Source of the DNA: Candidatus Omnitrophota bacterium
GTDB lineage: Bacteria > Omnitrophota > Koll11 > Aquiviventales > Aquiviventaceae
DNA length: 17,344 bases
Assembly (NCBI GenBank): GCA_023247285.1
Contig: JAHFGU010000019.1
Location: 1-17,344, forward strand
Direction: 5' to 3'
Shown: positions 1 through 12,000 of the stretch, piece after piece
How positions within the stretch are numbered: position 1 is the first letter of the stretch
Layout of the letters: every line of letters begins with the position of its first letter
Translations under genes and position numbers: made by a program
Notes under the pieces: model-generated
Told to the model about the DNA's origin: nothing
The model's database searches: none
The model's input: only the letters and a program-made list of their open reading frames with translations

Positions 1-3000
1 AGCGCGGGATGCATCCGATCTCCACCCAAGACGAGCACGTACTTGTTTGCAACCCCGTGTTCGCGGATGGTGTCGAGCACGGACGCGTGATCCGCCTCGC
101 GCGCACCCAAGACATAGGCCATGCTGATGTCTCTGAGCCGCTGCATGATCTGCGGCTGGCCGCCCATGGCCTGGATATCTTCCAAGCTCACGATGATCAA
201 CTGAAACGGATGCGCCAGTTTCTTGTGCAGCGCCTGCAACTGCCGCAGCGCTTCAAGGCGCGGGACCCATTCCGCGCGGATGCGCTTGGGCGGGCCCGTC
301 GGACCATACGCTTCGAACGCGCGCTCAATCGCCAGAATCCCGGTGCCCACGCTGTACCGATGCCGAGAGAGCGTCCGCGCTGAGACGCCGGCAAGCTGGA
401 ATGCCTGCCGATAACATGCGGCCGCCTGCTTGAATTCCTGACCGGCTCTCGTCGCCTTCGAGGGGCTGGACGTCCGCGCCATCAAGCACGCCATCGTGAG
501 CGCGCCCACCCACAAGATGCGATCTGGCGCGCCGCTCGCAGCCAAGATCAGCAGGAGACCGGCGCCGGCCAGCAGCGTTTTCCATTGCGTCTGGAGCGTA
601 TTCCAGGCGCGGCCTCCCAAGCCCAAGAATGTCGATTCATCCCCCGCGGAGGGCTCGGCCTGCGATGCTGGGGCGGGATCCGCGAGCAGCACATCGAGCT
701 GCTGGAGCGTCTGATCGGCGATATGGCTGACGCCTTCCCCGAAGGGATGGTGGCGCTCAATCTGATACGTGATGAGCGATTGGTCTTCGAGCAACCCCTC
801 CGAGCTGACAAAGTCTTCCTCGATCTGCACCGGCACATGCACATCCCGCTCCAGCGCCTTGAGACGCTCCAGCGCCACCAGCCCCTGTTGAATCAGCGGC
901 CAGGCGAAAATATTCTCCTGCCGCTTCTCCGTGCGGCGGTATCGGGACCGCCAAACCGGGATCGGCAACATCCAGGGCGTCTTGATCGCCAGCTCGAGGT
1001 CTCGCTCTTCCTTTGCCCAGAATGCAAACCGGGCCCGCATCCGCTTCGCAAAGATGCGCCAGATTCGCTCCCGGGCAAATCGCGCACTGCCGGTATCGCT
1101 GAGCTTCGCAGACAATGCCCAGGCCAGCAGCTGAATCATGCGCAACTGTGCGGCATCCAGCGTGCGCACCGGCTGGCCCTCGACGACTTTGGCCAACCCG
1201 TGGAGAAAATCGGTTCGAGGCGGCCCCAACCGGAAGCCGTCGGTGAAGTAGATCGTGCCGTCGTAGACCAGCGGCCCCATCCCGCCCAGCAGCATCGATC
1301 CCCAATCCTTCTCGATCGCTTCCCAATCAAAATATCCCGGCGTGATGGCCAGCGAGGCGAGCATGATCAGCTTGCCCTCATCACCCAGACGGCCGCGCAC
1401 CGTCAGCTGGTGGTAGAGGAGCCGCCCGTCCAGGCTCGGCAGCACGGGGCTGACCAGCAGCTCATTCATCAGCGCGTCCATGAGCTGCCACGATGCCGCC
1501 GCGGGCAGCAGCAATGTCGGGTGAGGGATTAAGCCGCCGCCTCGGTAGGCCACCCCCGGCAACCCATCCGCCACCCTCAACCCCTGCAGGAGCGCGTCGG
1601 CATCGCTGCCCGGCTCAGGGTAGATTTCCAGATCAGGAAAAAACAGTTTCCCGCCGAGGGATGGCAGGCCGTGTGTGATGGCCGCGCGCTCCGCGGCAAC
1701 CAGCTCCGCGAGACGATCCGCCAACTGTGCTGCGGCTTGCTGTTCCGTGCGGCCGCTCCGCGTCTCCCGCACCATGAACAGGATGGCGTACGCCTGAAGC
1801 GCCCGCTTCGATTGGCGTGGAGGGTCTAACCGATCCGCCTGCTGAAGCGCTGCAGCGAAGGCGCTGCGATTCTCCACTTCCCACTTCATCCTGGCGATCT
1901 GACTGTGCAACGCCAGTAAGGAGTAGACCGTGATGGACAGGAGGAGCATGAGCACCGGACCGGCGAGGTGGCTGACCGCGTGGATGGCGAGAGACGCTTT
2001 CAGCGCGGTCCAGCTGGGGTGGATCATCACGTCTCCGCCGCCCAGACCAAGAAACAGGCCCCACGCCAGCAGCGTATCGGCCACCATGACGATGATCATC
2101 TTCACTTCCTCTCGTGCTATTCGCCAAATCAGTAAGAGGTAGAAGAAGGCGGCGCCGAGCGTCACGAGGGAGCCGATGACAAACGGCACAGCGACGCCGA
2201 ATCCCCAGGTAAAGATGCCTGTTGCGAGGAGCGCGCCGGCTGCAAAGCCTGCCAAGACCTGCACGAGCGGGGAGCGCGCGGCCCCGCGCTCGGGGTTGCG
2301 GTCTGCCGGCGCATGCGCGTGCCGGTCCCACGACACGCTGAGCCCATGGGTTCCCTGCTCCTTGCGGACCGTCAACCGGCCCGTCCGCTCCTTCACCGCG
2401 ATGAGGCGCTGGCCATTGGCGACCCTCAAGACCATCTTGTTGGGATACGCATCGGCACGGATCCAGACGCCTCCGTGCTCGGGTGTCGTATTGATGACTT
2501 GCAGGAGCAATTGCCGCAGCTCCTCCCGCCAGGACGTGATCTCCTGGTCGGTGACGTGAGTGAACTCAAGCGGCGCGTCGGCGCCGCGCAGCGTCACGGC
2601 GACGCCGTGGGACGCCGCATGATCCTGCAGCGCATCGACCGTCTCCTGGATCAGGCCGGCCATATCGAAGGGATGCTCAAGCGCACGGGGCATCGTCATC
2701 TCTAACCTCAACTGCATCCCGCGCAGCGTTGGGATGGGATGCGCAGCCTGTTTGGGCCGGCGGGCCACCATCACACGGAGCTCCTCCTGAAACCGCTGAC
2801 CCAGCGGATGGCCCCAGAACGATTGAATGAGCTGCGGGATGCCGTGTTCGAGAGCCTCCAATACCTCAAGCAGGAGGACCGGTTCGGCGGAAGCTACCCG
2901 ATGCAAATCGTCATAAATCGCCCGCATCATCTCGCCGTAGAGCCGATCCATCTCATTCCAATCTCTCGCATGCTGGCGGGCCACCGCCTGCTCATCCAGA

Positions 3001-6000
3001 TGCTCCACGTCGTGCACGATCCGCCCTAGCGCCTCGCGGATCTCCTGGCGGGTGAGGTGGCGGCCAATCGGCTGGGACAGCATGCCGAACAGCCAGGGCC
3101 CGAGGAGAACCGCCGCAAGACTCGCGGCGATTCCCGGCAGACCGACGCGCAGCGAGGTGAAGAATGAGACCAGCTCCGCCGCGCCGCCGTGGGCGACGAT
3201 CAGCACGACGGCGGACGCTGTCGCCAGGACCGCGACGGGCTCGAGGACAATGAAGCCGCGCGGTTTGTTGGGGAGGTAGCGGCTCACGCGGTTGACCTGG
3301 GTCATCGGTGGGAGGTCGGCCAACTCTTCGACGATCTTCGGAATGCGCGCCGGATCGATGCTGCCCTCAGCCAGATACTTCCGAACTAGCTTCGCGGCAG
3401 AAAGGCTCAGGGTGTTGATCGCTGCGTCACGTTGCTGCTGCTCCTGGAGAGCGTCTTGCTGCTTGCGCACCGCCTCGGCCGTCTCCAGCGCTTGAATCTC
3501 CACCCCCACGACCGCGATGTCGAGGTCATCGAGCGCGCGCGCCGCCTCCTGAATCCTGGCTTCGAAAACGGCCGGGTCGATCGCCCGCGAGCGCGCTGCC
3601 AGCGACCTCACCTCATCCTGCAGCGCCGTGAGCTCCTCGCGGGTTGGCGTGGTGGTGCCGGCCTGACTGATCCGCCCCTCAATTCCCCGCCATTCCTCCT
3701 GGAGCGGCTGGACAGCGGTTACCACAACCGATGCCGGGGCTGTCTCGGTGTGTGCGGATGGCTCAGCAGGCTTGCGGCGGGGCGCAGCCATCAACGCTTG
3801 CAGATCAATACCGTTGCGCTGCACCAGGTGCGTTAGCCCCCCTCCCCCCATTCCCACGGTGCTGGCGAGGTCCTGCTTGGAAAACTGGCCGGTGTGGTCG
3901 GGGTCAAGCACGTAGAGGGCGTCCAGAATGCGGCGAGTAATGGCGAGAGTCCGATCCACCTTTCGAAATGTCAGCGGCTCTTTCGGGGCTTGTCCCTGCT
4001 GACGCAGCTGTTCTGTCGCCTGCTGCAGCTGCTCCTTCAGCTGCGCGCGGCTCACATGGAAGTGGTCCATCGCGTCCTTCCAGGTCGCCTGGTCATGACC
4101 GCGCAGGAATGCGAGAACATCCTCGGGCGTGACGGCTCCTCGACCGTGTGCCGGCTTGGAGTGGTAGATGAGTGGCCGGGGATTGGATGCTCCCTCGTGA
4201 TTCGCAGGCTGCTGGCCCAATCGCCGCGGAACCAACAGGGTGAGCAGCTGATCTAAATCGCGGTCTGTCACTGTTATATGGAAGGGGTGCTCCTCGAGCA
4301 CGGCATACATTTCTTGTCTGAGCTGGCTCAATGCGCGGCCGAGCTCGGCGCGCCGCTTGATCACATCCATGCCGTGCTCTGAGAGATGGCCCCAGAGGGA
4401 GTAGCTCACGTTTAGAAAGCCGGCCTGCTTCACCCCCTGCGCAACTAATGCCAATTGCAGTGCGCTGGGGGTGACGCCAGGGTACTGAACCAGCGCCTCG
4501 TGGAATGCCAGCAACATTGATCGACCCTCGGCCAGAACATCAACGTATTTGGCGGAGGCGAAATAGCGTTCTGCGTGGTCGAATTTATTGACCGAGAAAT
4601 GCTCTTCAGTGCGCACCAGGGGGGTATCGAAACGCTGGGCGCACTGCGTCACCGCTGTGAGCCATGCCGTCACCTCCGGCGGCCACGAAGTACGCGGAAG
4701 ACGCCCCTCGATGAGCCGGTATCCCCCATCCTGATGAGGTGTCAGGATGCAATACCCAACGCGCGCGCCCGCCGGAGTCCGGACGCGCACGATGAGCGTC
4801 AGGTTGCCATCCTGACGTTGGTAGGTGGCAACGGCGACCTCCTTGGACGCGGACAAGGCGGCCAGCGTTCCCTGCACCGCTTCCGTGAATGCGGTTCCCG
4901 TCACGCTGAACACCGCTGGATTCTGCAACAGCAGCGTCGCCCCAGACTGAATCTCCAGTTCCGGCTGTTGAACCGCCGGCGACTGAGCGCTCTGCTCATT
5001 CTTCAGCGCTTTCAGATAGTTGCGTATCGTCGATGGGCTCAGTCCGAGCCGCTTGGCACGCGCGGCAGGCGTGTCGACGGGATGGGCAGCGAGATCGGCC
5101 GCTAACGCGGTGATCTGGGTCCGTCGGGACTCATCGTACGTCCTGCTGATGCTGACCCCAGCCGTCAGCTCGTTCTTTAACCGGCTAAGCTCCTGCTCGT
5201 GCATATCCTGAAGGCGCTGCCGCTCCTGCTGGGCTGCTTCGATCAGACGATTACTCGCCTCGAGCTCCGCCGTGAGCTCCACAAGGCGCTTGTTCAAGGT
5301 CGCGTGTTCCCGCCTCATCGTCGCGATGCGCTGCTGACTCTTGACCAGCGCGCCCTGCAACCTCTGTCGAATATGCTGATCGACCGTTGCCTGCTTCTGC
5401 ATGCCGTTCAGCGCCGTCTCCATCTTGATGACCTGCTGTCGGACCTGAGTCAACTCTCGTTGAAGCGCATCGCGCTGAGCGACCGCCTCGGTCAGCAGCG
5501 CTTCGGCCTGGTCCGAAGCCGGTTGCGGTGAGATGGCGGGCTGCATCAGGGCCTGCTCGTACTCGGCGAGTACCTTCATGAAGTACCGGTGGTAGTAGTA
5601 GCCTGGGCGCTGCTCCATCTCATGCGTGAACGCGCGCAACTGCCCGATCGTCTTGATCCCATTCCTCTTCAAATAGGCCGCATGAGGCTTCACCAAGTCC
5701 AGCACGTTCACCGAACGGCGATCGATCGGGATTGCGGGCGCCGGAGGCGACGCGGAAATCGGCGGCTGATCGACCGTTGCCTGCTTCTGCATGCCGTTCA
5801 GCGCCGTCTCCATCTTGATGACCTGCTGTCGGACCTGAGTCAACTCTCGTTGAAGCGCATCGCGCTGAGCGACCGCCTCGGTCAGCAGCGCTTCGGTCTG
5901 TGGGTCGGCCTGGCCGCTTGCCGGCCGGGATTCGACTCGCTTCGTAGGCGCTGGCGACTGGCGCGGCGCGCGCGACACGGACGCTTCACGTTCCTCTGCT

Positions 6001-9000
6001 GCGATGCGCCGTCGTTCCTCAGCCAGCAGGCGCTGCCCCTCGGTGAGGCGCGGCGGAGCGTTCGCGACAGGCTGCGCCGGTGCAGCGTCTTGAGCGGCCG
6101 GCGGTGCCGGCGCCTTATCTGGCTTCTGCGACGGTCGCCCCCCTTGAAGCGCGTGATGGGCGGCTCGGGGGGGAACAGCTTCACGTGCAAGAAAGAGGCC
6201 GGATTTCTGACCGCGCGGAATAAAGATCTTTATCGGCGCGAGTTCCGTATGCTCAAGAGGATCGGCCAGCTCCAGATGAATTTCATCCACAGGCACAGGC
6301 CAGCCAGGGGCATTCTTAATCAGCTTGACGACGCGCATGCTGACTGGCTCGAGTGCCGCCTTATTCCCCTCAATTGGATCTGGCCTGAGATACTGAACGA
6401 TGAGGGGCTGTGCTTGTTCAAAGCGCCGAGAGAGTTCCTCAATGGTCAAGAACTGATCACGCAAATCCTGAGATGGCGAGGGGAGTACCGGTGCGTGTTT
6501 TTCAGCGCGCGCTCTTGGCGTGGCAGGCGATGTGCGCGGCCTGACGGCACGCGGCGCGGGCTCCTCGGCAGGAGGCGGTGAAGTTGGCGCGGTGGCAAGC
6601 GCGCGCAACAATTCCAGCTGCTGCTCGTTCTTATCCCACACCGTCTCGGCAACGACGTCGGCCTTGCTCCAAATCTTCCCCAAGGCTCTGAGCAGTTGTT
6701 CATCTGGATAGCGGCGGCCGATCACCAACGCCACGCCCTGCCCGGTCTCGGTCACATCCTGACGCGATGCCATCCCATATGCCAGCTGTCGCAGCGAGGC
6801 GATGCTCACCAGGTGCGCCCCGGCGAAGCGGATGCTTTGCTGGTCCAACAACGCGCGCGTTTCGGCGACCGCGCGCTCAAAGGCCTCCTTACCCGACAGG
6901 AGGTTGACGCGCTGGGCAGGGTCCTTCGGGAACGCCATCCCCACCGGCACCGTCACCGGATGGTTCTGCCAGGCGGCCAGGCGCGCGGCGATCCATCGCA
7001 GGAGGAAGCGATCGACGAGGAAGTGGGCGGTGAAGACCAGGATCAGGAGGCCCGCCTGGCTAAGGACGGTCGCCAGGAGGCTGAACCAGCCCGGCGGGGT
7101 GATGAGCGGCGTGAGCGCCGGGGTGAGGAGCGCGGGCAGGCCGAGGTGGAAGAGCGCGCCGAGGGTGGTGACGAGGAGCACGGCCGCTGGAGGCGCTCGG
7201 GTTCGGAGCGGCACGAAGGTGCTGGCGCCGTCCTGAGTCGCTTGCCACCCCCAGAAAGCCCTGACATGGATGAGCGGGAAGAGCCCCAACTGCACCCAGG
7301 GCAGCACCCATGAAAGATCGAGGCCTAGCGGCTTAAGCCAGGCCACGGCAAGCGGGAGCAGCCCGAGGAAGATGAGCGTCTCCCATGCCACCGCCAGCGC
7401 CATCGCCGAGGTCGGCTTCCCCGCTTCGAGGAGCCGCCGCACGCCGGGCCAGCGCGCGCTGGCCGCGACCGGGGCGCCGGGATGCGAAGGAACTCGATGG
7501 AGGGAGAACGGAGCCTCACCGGTGACAATGCCGGGGGTCTTCGTTGCGGCAGCCACGAAGCGGTCCCAGCTTCCGAAGATTCCCTTGAGCTCGGCGCGTT
7601 CGTGCTCGTTGAAGCGCCATGTTGTACCCGGCGCCATGGCGCGGACCTTCGCCAGCACGAGCCGCTGCAGCCGGTGATGCTTGAGCACCGCGAACCCGGC
7701 GGCCCCAAGGCCCATGGTAGCTCCCAGCAGCGCGATCCAGCCGATCCACCGGGGCGAGGAGTCCGGCAAGCGGAGGAGATATTGGCCCTCTCCTCGAACG
7801 ATCTCTGTGAGGGGAATCTCCCCAAACCTGGAGGCCAACTTCGGGTGGGTAAACGCCCACAGCAACATCAGGTGCTTCTCGCGGACAGACACGGGCCCCA
7901 CGATCTTCACATCCATGACGCGCTGGTCAAAATCCGGGATCAGCCTGAGCCGTCCGATCTCCGTTCGAAAGACCGTATTCCCAAATGCGTGCGACCGAAA
8001 TTGTGCGCTGGACTTCAGGAGCACGAGTACGGCCGGCCGCGCGGGGTCACGGTCGTCAATCTCAAGATCGATTGCCTTGCCTGACTGAACCATCAGGCCG
8101 CGGCTGACGCTGTGGATCTCGGCTCGCGTCAACCAGCGCAGCGCTCGCTTCACAGCGCGACGGATGCGCGTGGGTTCACCCGTCCGTAGCGCCTCCTCCA
8201 ACCGCGCCGTCGCCCTTTGCCGGCGCGCCGGGAAGGAGGCGATCTTCGCCATGAGGACCAGCAGGAGCAGATCGAGCACGAGCCCGCCCTTCACGACGAG
8301 GAGCGCTGCGGGAAGCGGCAACTGCAGCCCGACCACCGCGAGCAGGCTCAGGCTCATCCCGATGCCCACGGCATAGCGGGTCGGCTTCTTGCGTGACTTG
8401 GATGGGCTCGGTGGAAAGAGACGGCTCAGGCGCTCTGTCGTGAGCACCTCGTCCATGGTCTCGTAGGTCGATGATCGCTCGGCTTTCTTCGATGCCCTTG
8501 GTGCGGCGGTCTGCACCGTCGCCGGCTCACGGCTGGCGCGCGAAGCGGGAGGCAACTCACCTTCCAGCGCGAACTCGGTGGGCTGGCCAATCGACCGCCG
8601 GACGGAGACAACGGCCCGCCCGTTCCGCAAGAGGAGTGACACGAGCACCGGTTTCCGCTCTGGCGATTCCGCCGCTCGATACGTCAGAAAGGTCGCAAGC
8701 CGATTTCTGAGTTCCCGCTGCTCCCCTTCGGTCATCCGGCGCGGCATCGTGTCTGACGGCAGGGTGAGCTTGAGCCCTGCGGTCTTCATGCGCACCAACG
8801 GATGATGCTGGATGGCGCGCACAGCCGACGCGACGACATCACGGATGTCCACCTTGCGCGGCTCATCACGCAAGGGCATCTTCACGCGCTTGCCAACAGG
8901 CGCGGCCAGGCCCAATGGCAGCCCGGGAAGAAGGCGCGTGATGAGCAGGTTGTAGAGGATGGGGTGGACCAGGAGTGCGGCGGTGAGCGCAGGAGCGAGG

Positions 9001-12000
9001 CCGAGTATCGAGAAGTGCAACGCTTGCGGAAGGAGCCAGTGGAAGATAGTTCCAAGCGCAAAGATCCATCCATAAGCCAACAGGTAGGCGAAGACGCGCT
9101 GGATCGGCGGCGCGCGGGAGAAATCGAAGGCGGTCAGCTCCCAGGTCTTCGGGATGCGCACCTGCCATCCCCGGAGCGGCCCAAACACGTGCAGCAAGAG
9201 GAAGAGGCTGCCTTGCATCCACCAGGTCGTCAGCCAGGGCAGCAGCATCTGCCCCGCAGCGCCCAAGTGCCCCAGGCCCCAGGGCAGCGCGATGAGAATC
9301 GCGCACGTCTCGAGGGCCCCGCCGAGCACCGCTTGGGCCCAATCCGGCAGCGGCCGCCCGCGGATAGTGACCTTCCTCACCAGCCACATGGCCGGGCGGC
9401 TCAGCCCCACCGGCAGTCTTTTGGCCGGACCGGCTTTCTCGCTGTCCACCTTCGTCTTGCGAGCCTGCCCTCTCAAGCGGGCTCGAGCACCCAGGGCGTG
9501 GCCGGACAAACGAGGGAGTTTGGAAATCGATTGGCCGAGAGCCACGGCACCAGCGACATCGCCCAACCGCTTCAATTGTTCAGAAGTCAGGAAGGTGGGA
9601 GTGCCGGCCAGAAATCGGGCAAGCGTGGGATCCTCAGCGGCCATCGAGCGGGCCAGATCATGCCGGGTGATCAAGCCGCGGGTGATCACGCGGGAGCCTA
9701 ACCTCCGCAGCGCCTGAACCTCTTTGGCGAGCGCGTCGTTGCGTTCGAGTGCGGCGATCGCTTGCTGGACATCCTGCAACACGGCAGGCGTGGGCAGATC
9801 CGGGCCCTCAAAAAATGTCGCCAAGAAGGCGCGGAGGATTGCGCGCTGCCGTTCTGCCGTCATCCGCCTTCTTCCCTTCCTGTCCTGGGGGATGAGCGGC
9901 AGCACGCGAACAGCCTGGTATCCTCGCCAGACCCGTTTCAGATTGGCGTGATCCAAACCCATCCCGCGCATAAAGCGGTAGATTATGCTTCGGTTAACGC
10001 GCGCGTCGCGTGCAACTGCAGTTGGGTTCGTGTACTTGGCGTTGAGCACTTCAGTTAGGAGCGTCCGGAGCGCGCGCTCGGCCACCTCATGGTGATCAAC
10101 AGGGGCACCCCGCTGCTTCAGCCGAAACGCAGCTTCGGCCACGACCCGGATGGCGTCCCGGTCACCCGGCTTGAACCGCTCCGCAAGCAGCCGCCGCACC
10201 ACACCTACCGGCACCTGAGCTTCATGTGCCAAGGCGATATCTGAAACAGACCGGAGGGCCTGCCGCCACAGGCTGCGGATGGCTTGCAGCTCAACCCGGT
10301 TGAGCCGGAAGCGACCGAGCGCCGCCGCCACATCAGCAGCCGTCTTGAGTTCAGGGGGCGCGATGGTTTCGCTCGCGAACACGCGGATCAAGAAGGCGTG
10401 CGCCGCCTCGAGTTGCCGGCGTTCTCTCGCCGCGACCTGAGGATACCGTGAGCGGTACGTCCCGAGGATCTCAACGGGCAGCAGCGGCGCCGTCGCGAAG
10501 CGCTGGCAGAAGGCCCACAGATGCTGAAGCGTCTCGCGCCTCGCGCCGCGATGCCCGTTCATGAAATCGCTCAACCGCGTAACATGCATGCTGACCAGAT
10601 CCGCGAGCGCCTCTTTAGTCAACCAGCCGCCGTGCACAAGCCTGTTGAGCAGGGCCCGAATGGTGGCTTCCGCCACCTCGTGCGTCGCGCGGGTGGAAGC
10701 CGTCGACCCGAGTGCGCGCATCCGGTTCCATAATGCGCCGAACGTTGGGAGCGACACCGGCCGCCCGAGCCGAATCGCCCGCCAAACCGTTGCCGGATTG
10801 CGCTGCGTTTGAGCCGCGATCTCCTCAATCATCCATTGACCGCGGATGACCGCCTGCTTCAGGCGCGGCTGGATGACCGCCCACACCAATGCAGGAGCGC
10901 GCGCGCTCCACTGCCGCACCTGGCGCCATGAGGCGGCGTGGTCATGGTGCTCGAGAAACGCGGTCAGCGCTGAGAGCTCGGTGTTCGTGCGGCGCGCTAA
11001 CTTCGGAAGCGCCCGAGCCTCGCGAAGATCGCCGAGGAGCGCTCGAAGACCGCGAACCTGCAGCGCCAGCCACGGATTCTGCGCCAGACGGGCTGCCGCG
11101 GCTTGGCACGCATAACACTGCTGCCGGGTCAGTCGCCCCGATTCTGTAAAGAACGCCGCCAGGTATCTCGCCAGCACGGCGCGATCAGCGCTGCCCTGCC
11201 GCTTGAGCGCGGCCAGCTCATCGAGTGAGAGGCGGGGCTCGACGCCGACCGCCACCGCATCCGGCACCAAGGGCTCAAGGCTGATCCGCTGGAACGCGCG
11301 CCAGAGGCCGCGAAGCTGGAAGGGAGCCAGTGATCGCGTCCCATTCATGAACTGGCGAAACACCTCCGCATCCACGGTACGAACGCCCAGGATGTCTTCG
11401 TCGGTCGCATAGCCGGCATGCTGCATCTCGCTGATCAGCGCCCGCAGGGCGGCTTCCGCGGCGCGGTGGCGCTGGCCCTGGAGCGCTGATCCGTTCCGCT
11501 GACTCACCACCGTGGCCACGGCCCTCAGCACGCTCCGAGCGATCGGACGAGGGGCTCCCTCACGATCGAGCCTGGCAATGTGCGCGATGACATGCTGGGT
11601 CACGGGGGTTCCGGGCTCGGCATGTCGACCCGCCGCGCGAGCCAGGGCGGCGCGGCTCATGCCACGCTCCAGGACCTCCCGCGTCAATCGAGCCAGCGTC
11701 CGCAATTCCAGCCGCAGCAACTCCTGTCGGCGCAGACGGCTGATCGCTGCGCGCGCTGTCACCAATTCTTGCCGCGTCCAATGACGCCCATGCAGAAACG
11801 CCCTGACCAGATCACGCAGGCGCGCGTCATCACGACGCGTCTGAGTCCCCAGTTGCGCCAGATCCCTGCCCCCATTGAGGCTCAACTGAAGCTGAGCAGC
11901 CGGCAGCGGTAGCTGAACCATCCTCTCGACCGGCCGGATCGCCCGGTCCAGATCCAGGCACAACGTGGCCAGCATCCGGAGCGCGCGAACGCTCAGCAAC

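Noticed and set aside
585..1532. Plus-strand open frame of 315 codons
   Set aside because: It lies codon-on-codon opposite the giant frame, is Arg/Gln/His/Pro-rich without fold-like pattern, and has no ribosome-binding site. It is open only because the sense gene rarely uses TTA, CTA or TCA.
1633..2331. Minus-strand open frame of 232 codons in another register
   Set aside because: It is an Arg/Gly/Ser-rich shadow. The giant frame has four clear membrane helices in the same place.
5375..5896. CRISPR-like repeat
   Set aside because: There are only two copies, 132 bp long, in frame and coding for a coiled coil.
5589..6581. Plus-strand open frame of 330 codons
   Set aside because: Same antisense register. 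It crosses the repeat, linkers and HhH-like segment, all of which read sensibly only on the minus strand.
8802..9701. Plus-strand open frame of 299 codons
   Set aside because: It is antisense to membrane module A. The minus strand shows clean transmembrane helices, while the plus translation is charged and repetitive.
11085..11125. Zinc-binding motif (CYAC in the HTH array)
   Set aside because: A single CxxC with no second Cys/His pair nearby.
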